From contig NZ_JAUETR010000001.1 in the NCBI RefSeq assembly GCF_032484785.1, forward strand, positions 5,339,369 to 5,403,368: a stretch of DNA of 64,000 bases. The letters are read 5' to 3'. Below the pieces are notes generated by a model. It made no database searches. It was given only the letters and a program-made list of their open reading frames with translations, and was not told the DNA's origin. This document shows, one piece after another, positions 31,271 to 39,723 of the stretch. This stretch comes from Bradyrhizobium sp. SZCCHNS1050. Lineage in GTDB: Bacteria > Pseudomonadota > Alphaproteobacteria > Rhizobiales > Xanthobacteraceae. Numbering within the stretch: position 1 is the stretch's first letter; each line of letters begins with the position of its first letter. The position numbers and the translations under genes were made by a program.

Positions 31271-32520
31271 TGCAGAAGACAGCTCACATCATCGGCGCCG
31301 GCGTGTCCGGCCTTTCCGCCGGCGTGCGGCTCGCCAATGCGGGCTACATCGTCCATGTCCACGAGGCGACGCAGCAGCTCGGCGGCCGCTGCCGGTCCTA
31401 TTACGACGCCGCGACCGACCTGGTGATCGACAACGGCAACCATCTGCTGCTGTCGGCCAATCATCACGTGTTGGCCTATGCCCGCGCGATCGGCTCGGAG
31501 GCGGGGCTCGTGGGGCCGGCGAAGGCAGAGTTCGCCTTCGTCGACATCCGCAGCGGCCAGCGCTGGCTGCTCGATCTCGGCAACGACCGGCTGCCGCTGT
31601 GGGTGTTCGACGAGGGCCGCCGCGTGCCGGATACCAAGCTCGGCGACTATCTCGCGCTGTCGCCGCTGATCTGGGCCGGTACGTCCAGGACGATCGGCAG
31701 CACGATTCCCTGCAAGGGTACGCTGTATGACCGTCTGGTGCAGCCGCTGCTGCTTGCGGCGCTCAACTGCGATCCGCCGGAGGGGTCGGCGGGGCTGGCC
31801 GGCGCCATCGTCCGCGAGACCTTGCTCGCCGGCGGCCAGGCCTGCCGGCCGTTGATCGCGCGCGACGGCTTGTCGGGCGTGCTGATCGATCCGGCCGTGA
31901 AATTCCTGGAAGGCAAGGGCGGCAGCGTGCGGATCGGCCGCGAGCTGCGCGGCCTCGACGATGGGGGCGGTCGCGTCACCGGGCTCAGGTTCGGCGGCGA
32001 TGAAACCGTCGCGCTCGGTCCTTCCGATGTCGTGGTGCTCGCCGTGCCGCCGCGGCCGGCGATGGCCCTGCTGCCGGGGCTCACGGGGCCGACGAAATAT
32101 CGTGCCATCGTCAATGCCCATTTCCGCATCACGCCGCCGCGCGATGCACCAGCTCTGCTCGGGGTGGTCGGCGGCCTGGTCGAGTGGCTGTTCGCCTTCC
32201 CGCAACGGCTCTCGGTCACCATCAGCAATGGCGATCGCCTCGTCGACATGCCGCGCGAGGAGCTCGCCGCCGCGATCTGGGCCGACGTCTGCAAGGCCGC
32301 CGGGATCACGGCGGAGCTGCCGCCGTGGCAGATCGTGCGCGAGCGTCGCGCCACCTTCGAGGCGACGCCCGAGCAGAACGCGCTCCGACCGGGAGCGAAG
32401 ACGGCGTTCGGCAATCTCGCTCTGGCGGGGGACTGGACCGATACCGGCCTGCCGGCAACCATCGAAGGCTCGGTGCGCTCCGGCGACCGCGCTGCGAATC
32501 TCCTGCTCGGGCACGGTTGA
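31270..32520 (+). CDS. hpnE: Hydroxysqualene dehydroxylase HpnE
   Basis: 416 residues, an amine-oxidase-type FAD enzyme. The dinucleotide fold starts at the N-terminus (HIIGAGVSGLSAGVRLANAG, then HEATQQLGGRCRSYY), and the C-terminus has LALAGDWTDTGLPATIEGSV, the second FAD contact. It reduces hydroxysqualene to squalene. The next gene in the usual order, shc/hpnF, is absent: hpnE is followed by 343 non-coding bases. Confidence 0.94.
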   Translation: MQKTAHIIGAGVSGLSAGVRLANAGYIVHVHEATQQLGGRCRSYYDAATDLVIDNGNHLLLSANHHVLAYARAIGSEAGLVGPAKAEFAFVDIRSGQRWLLDLGNDRLPLWVFDEGRRVPDTKLGDYLALSPLIWAGTSRTIGSTIPCKGTLYDRLVQPLLLAALNCDPPEGSAGLAGAIVRETLLAGGQACRPLIARDGLSGVLIDPAVKFLEGKGGSVRIGRELRGLDDGGGRVTGLRFGGDETVALGPSDVVVLAVPPRPAMALLPGLTGPTKYRAIVNAHFRITPPRDAPALLGVVGGLVEWLFAFPQRLSVTISNGDRLVDMPREELAAAIWADVCKAAGITAELPPWQIVRERRATFEATPEQNALRPGAKTAFGNLALAGDWTDTGLPATIEGSVRSGDRAANLLLGHG

Positions 32521-32863
32521 CCCGCGCAGGGGCGGCCGAATCTGCCCGCGCCGTCATGCCGCCTGCCGTGAGTCTCACATTTTCGTGGCGTGGTTCTTGC
32601 TTAAAGTTCCACGCCCGGTGGCACCGGCGCAATCTGTTCCAGGACGGAACAGGGATCGGCGGGGCCAAATGGCAACACCGGGCAAAAAACGCATCAGGTG
32701 CCGGTGCAGTGCGGCGCAAACGGGGTTTCCTCGCGGATTTTTTCTGCGTAATCCTCGGTTTGTTAAGGCCTTTCCGCTCTGGCGCCGCCGTGGCTGAGGC
32801 TTTGGAACAAGAGACGGAGACGTCGGATCACGCGACGTCCGAGAAGGTGTCAGGGGTCGGATT
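32521..32863. other. Gap where squalene-hopene cyclase (shc/hpnF) is normally found
   Basis: 343 bases with no recognisable gene and no QW-motif or DXDD remnants in any frame I read. A cyclase gene needs about 2 kb. The gap probably holds a promoter for hpnG. It contains CCACGCCCGGTGGCACCGGCG-like GC patches and an AT-rich patch around 32690-32770, but no sigma motif was assigned. Confidence 0.6.
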
Positions 32864-33628
32864 GTGAAGTTGGGGATGGGGGACGACACGTCCGCGGATC
32901 GCCCGATTGATTCGCGGCCGGTCTTGGTCGTGACGGGCTTGGTGCAGGAGGCCCGGATTGCTGCCGGGCCCGGCATGATGGTGATCTGCAGCTCGAGCGA
33001 CCCCAGGCAGTTGCGCTCGCTGCTCACCGTGTTCGATCCGACCTCGATCCGCGGCGTCGTCAGCTTCGGCGTGGCCGGCGGTCTCGATCCGAGCCTCAAG
33101 GCCGGCGACATCGTCGTCGCCACCGAAGTGACCGCCGGCGATGCCCGCTGGCTGTCGGGCCTGTCGCTGCGCGAGGAGCACATCGCCCGCGCCGCCCTGA
33201 AGAAGCGCCGCGTTGTGCGCGGCGTGCTCGCCGGGGCCGAAGAGGTGGTGGTGGCCCAGGCCCGCAAGGCGGCGCTGCGCATGAAGACCGGTGCGGCCGC
33301 GGTCGACATGGAGAGCCACATCGCCGCCGCCTATGCCGCCGAGTACGGGCTGCCGTTCGCGGCGCTGCGGGTGATCTCCGATCCCGCCCATCGCACCCTC
33401 CCGTCGCTTGCCAAGGACGCCATCAAGCCCAACGGCGACATCGACCTGCCGATGATCCTGCGCGGCGTCGCCCGCAATCCGGCCGTGCTGCGCGGCCTGG
33501 TGTCGACGGGCATCGAGTTCAATCGCGCCCTGCGCTCGCTGCGCGGCGCCCGCGACCTGCTGCTGAGCGGCATGCTGGCGGCTGAGCATTTCCTCGAGAC
33601 CGAGACGCTGGCCGCTGCCGAGGCGTGA
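32864..33628 (+). CDS. hpnG: Adenosylhopane nucleoside phosphorylase HpnG
   Basis: 254 residues of the purine-nucleoside phosphorylase type: VLVVTGLVQEARIAAGPGM, GVVSFGVAGGLDPSLKAGD, AAAVDMESHIAAAYAAEYG, ALRVISDPAHR. It removes adenine from adenosylhopane to give ribosylhopane. GTG start at 32864, with ATG 32876 as an alternative. A bidirectional terminator follows. Confidence 0.93.
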   Translation: MKLGMGDDTSADRPIDSRPVLVVTGLVQEARIAAGPGMMVICSSSDPRQLRSLLTVFDPTSIRGVVSFGVAGGLDPSLKAGDIVVATEVTAGDARWLSGLSLREEHIARAALKKRRVVRGVLAGAEEVVVAQARKAALRMKTGAAAVDMESHIAAAYAAEYGLPFAALRVISDPAHRTLPSLAKDAIKPNGDIDLPMILRGVARNPAVLRGLVSTGIEFNRALRSLRGARDLLLSGMLAAEHFLETETLAAAEA

Positions 33629-33685
33629 GCCGTTTGCTCATCGCGGAGCGTAGCGTCCATCCCGATCCACAGATCAGTTCAATGA

Positions 33686-33715
33686 AAAAGGCCGCCGATC
33701 ACTCGGCGGCCTTTT
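33686..33715. terminator. Bidirectional terminator between hpnG and hpnH
   Basis: AAAAGGCCGCCGA / TCGGCGGCCTTTT, 13-bp stem with a 4-base loop, A-run on one side and T-run on the other, between convergent genes. Confidence 0.9.
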
Positions 33716-33736
33716 GATTGATCAGAGCCGTGAAGA

Positions 33737-34885
33737 TCAGGCGGCCGTCGAGGCCTTCTGCTGCGCCTCGATCGCCTCGTCGTGACGGATCTCGGAGAGG
33801 CGCTTCTGCACCTCCGACGAGAACACGTACTGCGCCGGGCGCTGCTTGGAGAGGTCGATCTCCGGCGCCATCGGGCCTTCGGTCTTGATGCCGCGCAGCG
33901 ACACGAACATCGCCTTGATCGGGTTGGTCAACGCCGCATTGGCGGCGGTCGCCTCGTAGCCGCAATGCGCCATGCAGTCGGCACACTTCTCGTACTTGCC
34001 GGTGCCGTAGGAGTCCCAGTCGGTGGTCTCCATCAGCTCCTTGAAGGTCTTGGTGTAGCCTTCGCCGAGCAGATAGCAGGGCTTCTGCCAGCCGAAGATG
34101 TTGCGCGCAGGCATGCCCCAGGGGGTGCACTCGAACTCCTGGTTGCCGGCCAGGAAGTCGAGGAACAGACCGGAATGCATGAAATTCCACTTCTTGCCCT
34201 TGCCGAGCTTGAAGACGTCGCGGAACAGCTGCTTGGTCTTGGTGCGGTTGAGGAAGTGCTCCTGGTCCGGCGCGCGCTCATAGGCATAGCCGGGCGACAT
34301 GGTCACGCCGACGCCGAGCTCGGTCGTGAAGTCCAGGAACTTGGCGATCTCCTCGGCGGGATGGCCGTCGAACACCGTGGCGTTGACGTTGACGGTGAAG
34401 CCGCGCGCCTTGGCGGCCTTGATCGCGGAGACGGCGCGGTCGAACACGCCCTTCTGCGACACCGCCTTGTCGTGATGCTCGCGCAGGCCGTCGAGGTGCA
34501 CCGAGAAGAACAAATATGGCGACGGCTCGAACAGGTCGAGCTTCTTCTCCAGCAGCAGCGCGTTGGTGCAGAGCGAGACGAACTTCTTGCGGGCGACCAG
34601 GCCGCGCACGATCTCGCCGATCTCCTTGTGGATCAGCGGCTCGCCGCCGGGGATCGCGACCATCGGCGCGCCGCACTCGTCGGCCGCGTCCCAGCACTCC
34701 TGCGCGCTCATGCGGCGGTTGAGGATCGCGTCGGGATAGTCGATCTTGCCGCAGCCGGCGCACGCCAGGTTGCAGCGGAACAGCGGCTCCAGCATCAGCA
34801 CGAGCGGATAGCGTTTCCGGCCGAGAAGCTTCTGCTTCATCAGATAGGCCCCGATACGCAGTTCCTTATGGAAGGGGATTGCCAT
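33737..34885 (-). CDS. hpnH: Adenosylhopene synthase HpnH (radical SAM)
   Basis: 382 residues from ATG 34885 (the open frame continues to 35083 but that part is shadow of ispH). Radical SAM cluster CNLACAGC (CxxxCxxC), then GKIDYP and MVAIPGGEPLIHKEI. A C-terminal cysteine-rich tail CADCMAHCGYEA is present. HpnH attaches the 5'-deoxyadenosyl group to diploptene, starting bacteriohopanetetrol side chain synthesis. It is convergent to hpnG and lies 34 bases after ispH on the same strand, in a likely ispH-hpnH operon. Confidence 0.95.
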   Translation of the reverse strand: MAIPFHKELRIGAYLMKQKLLGRKRYPLVLMLEPLFRCNLACAGCGKIDYPDAILNRRMSAQECWDAADECGAPMVAIPGGEPLIHKEIGEIVRGLVARKKFVSLCTNALLLEKKLDLFEPSPYLFFSVHLDGLREHHDKAVSQKGVFDRAVSAIKAAKARGFTVNVNATVFDGHPAEEIAKFLDFTTELGVGVTMSPGYAYERAPDQEHFLNRTKTKQLFRDVFKLGKGKKWNFMHSGLFLDFLAGNQEFECTPWGMPARNIFGWQKPCYLLGEGYTKTFKELMETTDWDSYGTGKYEKCADCMAHCGYEATAANAALTNPIKAMFVSLRGIKTEGPMAPEIDLSKQRPAQYVFSSEVQKRLSEIRHDEAIEAQQKASTAA

Positions 34886-34919
34886 TACGTCTCTTCTTTC
34901 TGGACCAAACGAGGACCGA

Positions 34920-35861
34920 TCAGCCCGCGACCAATTCGGCCGGCAGGCGGAATTCGATGTTTTCTTCCCGCCCCGGGACCACCGCGACCTCGACCGGTCC
35001 GATGCGCCGCAGGGCTTCGATGACGTCGTCGACGAGAACTTCGGGAGCCGAGGCGCCGGCGGTGATGCCGACGGCCTTGGCATCCTTCAGCCAAACCGGA
35101 TCGAGCTCGCTGCCATCAGCGATCAGATAGCTTGCGACCCCGGCCTCGGTGCCGATCTCGCGCAGTCTGTTCGAGTTGGAGCTGTTGGCGGCGCCCACCA
35201 CCAGGATGACGTCCACCAGCTTGCTTAAGTCCCTTACCGCAGATTGCCGGTTCTGTGTCGCATAGCAGATATCCCGGATATCGGGACCTTGAAGGTCTGT
35301 AAAGCGGGCTTGGAGGGCTAAAATGATGTCTCTTGTGTCGTCCACGCTGAGCGTAGTCTGGGTAATATAGGCCAGCGGGGTATCGACCGGCAGGGGCAGG
35401 GTGGCCACATCGGCCACGTTCTGCACCAGGTGGACCGGGCCGGGAACCTGGCCCATGGTTCCCTCGACTTCCGGGTGGCCGGCATGGCCGATAAGTACCA
35501 GGGTACGGCCTTTGGACATGTAGCGCTTGCCCTGGTTGTGGACCTTCGTCACCAGCGGGCAGGTGGCATTGAGCACCGGCAGCCCGCGGGCGGCCGCTTC
35601 CTCCTCCACCGTCCGGGCGACGCCGTGGGCGCTGAACACGGTGACGGCGCGCGGGGGGACCTCGGAGAGGTCCTCGACGAAGATGGCGCCCTTGGCCTTC
35701 AGGCTCTCGACCACGTGCTTGTTGTGGACGATCTCATGACGCACATAGACCGGCGGGCCATACTTCTCCAGCGCGCGCTCCACGATCTCGATCGCACGCA
35801 CGACTCCAGCACAAAAACCGCGCGGCTGCGCGAGATACACCTGCATTGGACGTCCAGCCAC
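34920..35861 (-). CDS. ispH: 4-hydroxy-3-methylbut-2-enyl diphosphate reductase
   Basis: 313 residues, full length. The three FeS cysteines lie in [11 protein letters not shown] (Cys17), [11 protein letters not shown] and [12 protein letters not shown]; the active-site glutamate motif GTMGQV and [13 protein letters not shown] are present. It makes IPP/DMAPP at the end of the MEP pathway, supplying isoprenoid units for squalene, which explains its place in the hopanoid locus. Confidence 0.96.
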   Translation of the reverse strand: MAGRPMQVYLAQPRGFCAGVVRAIEIVERALEKYGPPVYVRHEIVHNKHVVESLKAKGAIFVEDLSEVPPRAVTVFSAHGVARTVEEEAAARGLPVLNATCPLVTKVHNQGKRYMSKGRTLVLIGHAGHPEVEGTMGQVPGPVHLVQNVADVATLPLPVDTPLAYITQTTLSVDDTRDIILALQARFTDLQGPDIRDICYATQNRQSAVRDLSKLVDVILVVGAANSSNSNRLREIGTEAGVASYLIADGSELDPVWLKDAKAVGITAGASAPEVLVDDVIEALRRIGPVEVAVVPGREENIEFRLPAELVAG

Positions 35862-36332
35862 GTTGCCTCACTTTCGACCTGGCACCTCCGTGCGTGCGAC
35901 AGGGTTGCAATAATCGCACCAGCGAATGCCCAATGGCCCGCCACACGGATGGAAACGCAGGACTTTGTGTCAAAAATCGAGCGAAGAAGAAAGCCGGTCT
36001 GCAAGTGGCTCGCATGTGACACGTCGCACACAGCCCGCAATAGGTCACCGGTAATTTAGTAATTATAAATTAGATCAATCAATTGAGTTGGTTATGCTCT
36101 CACTCGTTCGTCACTTTACCGCCGAGAACAGCCGCTATATCAGCCGCCCCGACGGTTCCGTGCATCGTTCGACCTGATCCGCCGTCGACGGACCACCCTC
36201 GTCTTCAAGGTTGGGCCAGGCCGGGTCGGGGCGCCGCTCAGGATGTGTGCGTCCGGGGCTCGCCCTGATCGGGGAACTCCGCCATGAAGCGGACGTTTCC
36301 GCCCAGCTCTCTAAACATTAGAAAGTCACGAA
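35862..36332. other. Divergent promoter region between ispH and hpnN
   Basis: 471 bases without a gene. It contains a strongly AT-rich stretch at 36050-36090 (likely ispH or upstream promoter) and an EcfG-type promoter at 36274-36298 for hpnN. Confidence 0.6.
36274..36298 (+). promoter_or_regulatory. EcfG general-stress promoter GGAAC-N16-CGTT ahead of hpnN
   Basis: GGAAC at 36274-36278, 16 bases, CGTT at 36295-36298, and the hpnN GTG at 36333. This is the alphaproteobacterial EcfG consensus with correct spacing and position. Confidence 0.75.
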
Positions 36333-38933
36333 GTGCTGACCACGTTTGTCGTCTCGATCGTCAAGGCCTGCACCCGGTTTGCCTGGCCGACATTGATTGC
36401 GGCCCTGCTGCTCTCCGTAGGTGCGGGCTTCTATACGGCGCGTCATTTCTCGATCAATACCGACATCAACAAGCTGATTTCGCCTGATCTCGACTGGCGC
36501 AAGCGCGACCAGCAATATGAGCAGGCCTTCGATCGCGATCGGATGATCCTGGCGGTGGTCGAAGCGGCGACGCCCGAGATGACAGGTGTGGCGGCCGATG
36601 CGCTCGCCAAGAAGCTCAAGGGCGACACCGCGAACTTCTCATCGGTCGAGTTGCTCGGCGGCGGCGAGTTCTTCGCCAGGAACGGCCTGCTGTTCCTGCC
36701 GACCGAGGAGGTCAAGCAGCTCACGGACCAGTTCGCGGCGGCAGCGCCGCTCGTCGAGATCATGGCCGGGGACCCCTCGATCCGCGGCCTGACCGGTGCG
36801 CTGGAGACCGGCCTTGCCGGCGTCAAGCGCGGCCAGGTCAAGCTCGACAATGCCGCACGGCCGTTCGACTACATCTCCCAGACGGTGGAGACCGTGCTCG
36901 ACAAGGGTGATGCGACCTTTTCCTGGCGCCAGCTGATCTCCGACAAGCCGCTCGAAGACAGCGACAAGCGCGCCTTCATCCAGTTCAAGCCGATCCTCGA
37001 CTACCAGGCCCTGGAGCCCGGCAAGGCCGCCACCGATGCGATCCGGCAGGCCGCGGCCGAGCTCGATTTCCCCAACCGCTTTCACGCGCGCGTGCGGCTG
37101 ACCGGTCCGGTGCCGATCGCCAACGAGGAATACGCCACCGTGCAGGAGGGCGCCGTCGTCAACGGCATCGGCACCGTGGTCGTCGTGCTGATCATCCTGT
37201 GGCTGGCGCTGCATTCGGCCAAGATCATCTCGGCCGTGTTCATCAACCTGTTCATCGGCCTCGCCCTCACCACGGCCGTCGGCCTGATGATGGTCGGCTC
37301 GCTCAATCTGCTGTCGGTTGCGTTCGCCGTGCTGTTCATCGGCCTGGGCGTCGATTTCGGCATCCAGTTCAGCGTGCGCTACCGCTCCGAGCGGTTCAAG
37401 AACGACAATCTGCCGGAGGCGCTGGCGGAAGCCGCGCGCCGCTCCGCGGTGCCGCTGTCGCTCGCGGCGATGGCGACGGCTGCCGGCTTCCTGTGCTTCC
37501 TGCCGACCGACTACAAGGGCATCTCCGAGCTCGGCGCCATCGCCGGCGCCGGCATGATCATCGCGTTCCTGTCGTCGATCACGGTGCTGCCGGCGCTGCT
37601 GAGGATTCTCAATCCGCCCGGCGAGAAGGAGCCGGTCGGCTATGCCTTCCTGGCGCCGGTCGATCATTTCCTCGAGAAGCACCGCGTGCCGATCATCGTC
37701 GGCACGCTCGGCCTGGTCGTCGCCGGCCTGCCGCTGCTCTACTACATGAAGTTCGACTTCAACCCGATGAACCTGCGCAATCCGCGCGCCGAGTCGATCG
37801 CGACCTATCTCGACCTGCGAAAGGATCCGAACACGGGCGCCAACGCGATCGACGTGCTGACGCGCTCCGAGACCGAGGCCAAGGCGATCGAGGCCAAGCT
37901 CGGGAAACTCCCCGAAGTGGCGCGCGTGATGTCGCTCGACAGCTTCGTTCCCGAGGACCAGCCGGCCAAGCTGAAGCTGATCGCGCAGGGCGCGAAGGTG
38001 CTGGGGCCTGCGCTCAATCCGGATCAGGTCGATGCGGCGCCGAGCGACAAGGAGAATGTCGACGCCCTGAACTCGACCGTCGACAATCTCCGGCGCACCG
38101 CGGGCGAGAGCAATGGGCCGGGCGCGGTCGCGTCGCGGCGGCTCGCAGATGCGCTTGCCAGGCTCGCGGGCGCGAGCGAGGCGGTTCGCAACAAGGCACA
38201 GGCGGTGTTCGTCGAGCCGTGGAAGATCACGCTGACGCAGCTCAGCGCCACCCTGCAGGCGCAGCCGGTCAGCCTCGCGAACCTGCCGCCGGAACTGGTG
38301 TCGCAGTGGAAGAGCAAGGACGGACTGATTCGGGTCGAGGCCCAGCCCAAGGGCGATCCGAACGACAACGACAATCTCAGGCGATTCGCCAACGCCGTCC
38401 TGACGGCCGAGCCCAACGCGATCGGCGGGCCGGTCTCGATCCTGAAGTCCGGTGACACGATCGTGAAGGCATTCATCCACGCCGGCATCTACTCGCTGGT
38501 CGTGATCAGCCTGCTGCTGTGGGTGACCTTGAAGCGCTTCACCGACGTGCTGATGACGATCGTGCCGCTGCTGGTCGCAGGCGCCGTGACGTTGGAGATC
38601 TGCGTGCTGATCAAGCTGCCGCTGAACTTCGCCAACATCGTCGCTCTGCCGCTCCTGCTTGGCATTGGCGTCGCGTTCAAGATCTACTACGTGGTGGCGT
38701 GGCGCGGCGGCCGCACCAATTTGCTCCAGACCAGCCTGACCCGGGCGATCTTCTTCAGCGCGCTGACGACGGCGACCGCATTCGGCAGCCTGTGGCTGTC
38801 GAGCCATCCCGGCACGTCCAGCATGGGCAAGCTGCTGGCGCTGTCGCTGGTCACCACGCTCGCCGCCGTGCTGCTGTTCCAGCCGGCCCTGATGGGCAAG
38901 CCTCGCGAGGTCAAGGAGCAAGAGGGCTCTTGA
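36333..38933 (+). CDS. hpnN: Hopanoid transporter HpnN (RND/MMPL family)
   Basis: 866 residues from GTG 36333. TM1 about 15-35 (FAWPTLIAALLLSVGAGFYT), then the HpnN-like N-terminal loop text FSINTDINKLISPDLDWRKR, a TM cluster at about 270-420 (SVAFAVLFIGLGVDFGIQFS), a second TM at about 450, a second loop and a last TM group ending near residue 855. HpnN moves hopanoids to the outer membrane in R. palustris. Here it follows an EcfG-type promoter and precedes a bidirectional terminator, so it is a single-gene unit. Confidence 0.92.
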   Translation: MLTTFVVSIVKACTRFAWPTLIAALLLSVGAGFYTARHFSINTDINKLISPDLDWRKRDQQYEQAFDRDRMILAVVEAATPEMTGVAADALAKKLKGDTANFSSVELLGGGEFFARNGLLFLPTEEVKQLTDQFAAAAPLVEIMAGDPSIRGLTGALETGLAGVKRGQVKLDNAARPFDYISQTVETVLDKGDATFSWRQLISDKPLEDSDKRAFIQFKPILDYQALEPGKAATDAIRQAAAELDFPNRFHARVRLTGPVPIANEEYATVQEGAVVNGIGTVVVVLIILWLALHSAKIISAVFINLFIGLALTTAVGLMMVGSLNLLSVAFAVLFIGLGVDFGIQFSVRYRSERFKNDNLPEALAEAARRSAVPLSLAAMATAAGFLCFLPTDYKGISELGAIAGAGMIIAFLSSITVLPALLRILNPPGEKEPVGYAFLAPVDHFLEKHRVPIIVGTLGLVVAGLPLLYYMKFDFNPMNLRNPRAESIATYLDLRKDPNTGANAIDVLTRSETEAKAIEAKLGKLPEVARVMSLDSFVPEDQPAKLKLIAQGAKVLGPALNPDQVDAAPSDKENVDALNSTVDNLRRTAGESNGPGAVASRRLADALARLAGASEAVRNKAQAVFVEPWKITLTQLSATLQAQPVSLANLPPELVSQWKSKDGLIRVEAQPKGDPNDNDNLRRFANAVLTAEPNAIGGPVSILKSGDTIVKAFIHAGIYSLVVISLLLWVTLKRFTDVLMTIVPLLVAGAVTLEICVLIKLPLNFANIVALPLLLGIGVAFKIYYVVAWRGGRTNLLQTSLTRAIFFSALTTATAFGSLWLSSHPGTSSMGKLLALSLVTTLAAVLLFQPALMGKPREVKEQEGS

Positions 38934-38945
38934 TCACCGAATAGA

Positions 38946-38975
38946 AAAAGCGGCCGATCTCTCGGCCGCTTTTTT
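38946..38975. terminator. Bidirectional terminator between hpnN and DUF2147 gene
   Basis: AAAAAGCGGCCGA / TCGGCCGCTTTTTT, 13-bp stem with a 4-base loop and A/T runs on both sides, between convergent genes. Confidence 0.9.
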
Positions 38976-38995
38976 GTTCGGGTGACGGACGCCAA

Positions 38996-39622
38996 CTAGC
39001 GGGCGCGCGCAATATCGGGCAGCAGGCAGATATCGCCGACCTGGTCCGCGGGCTTGTGTCCCGGCTTGGCCGATGCGGTTGCGCCACTGCCGACGCCGGT
39101 CGTGGTCTTGGCCGCCGGGGCAGGGGCCGGCGCGATTGGTTTCTGTGTACCTTTGGCCATGCTGTTTACGGGGCTCGACGGGATCGGCGGAGCAACCCGC
39201 GTCCAGGTCTCGCCGCCGCACAGGAAGCCGAGCACGCAGCCCTTGATCTCCAGGTGATCGGGGTCGACCGGCGTGATGGTGGAGCTGTAGAGCTGCCCAT
39301 CCTTGGCGTTGTAGACTTGGCCTTCCCACGCGTCTGCGCCGGGCTTCTTCTTCATGTCGATCAGGATCGGCATGCCGAGCGTCGGCCGGCTCTGGCGGGC
39401 CGGATCGGGGTTGTTGCTGTCGCGTCCGCCCGGGGTCTTCTCCCAGGCCACGACGCCCCACATGCTGCCATTACATTGTGCGACTCGGATGTTAGCGACG
39501 CCGTCGGCGACCCGCCAGTCGCCGGTGGGGTCGGCCGCGAGCGCGGAAGAAATTCCTGCTGCGAACACGACTGCGGAGTATGCTAGTGTCGTCGACATGA
39601 GATATCTAAGGCGATGCAACAT
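38996..39622 (-). CDS. Secreted DUF2147-type protein
   Basis: 208 residues with a signal peptide (TLAYSAVVFAAGISSALAAD). The mature part opens with PTGDWRVADGVANIRVAQCN and GMPILIDMKKKPGADAWEGQ, VYNAKDGQLYSSTITPVD, CVLGFLCGGETWTRV, as in DUF2147 proteins. A Pro/Ala-rich linker and a short tail with one further Cys follow. An internal ATG at 39598 is an alternative start. Function unknown; it separates hpnN from hpnO. Confidence 0.85.
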   Translation of the reverse strand: MLHRLRYLMSTTLAYSAVVFAAGISSALAADPTGDWRVADGVANIRVAQCNGSMWGVVAWEKTPGGRDSNNPDPARQSRPTLGMPILIDMKKKPGADAWEGQVYNAKDGQLYSSTITPVDPDHLEIKGCVLGFLCGGETWTRVAPPIPSSPVNSMAKGTQKPIAPAPAPAAKTTTGVGSGATASAKPGHKPADQVGDICLLPDIARAR

Positions 39623-39723
39623 TGGCAGAAACCCGTGCTTGCTTTGATGGTGCGAATGAGGGCAAAACGCCGCATTGCGCGTTTTCAGTTGACGTCACGT
39701 CCATCAACCGAAGTATGTAGCCG

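Noticed and set aside
34885..35083. Extended N-terminus of hpnH to 35083
   Set aside because: That part overlaps ispH and is Ser/Pro/Arg-rich shadow text; the family start is at 34885.
36174..36204. TGATCC words elsewhere (4170, 10998, 28939, 36174)
   Set aside because: None has CGTT 16 bases downstream, so they are not counted as RpoE-type promoters.
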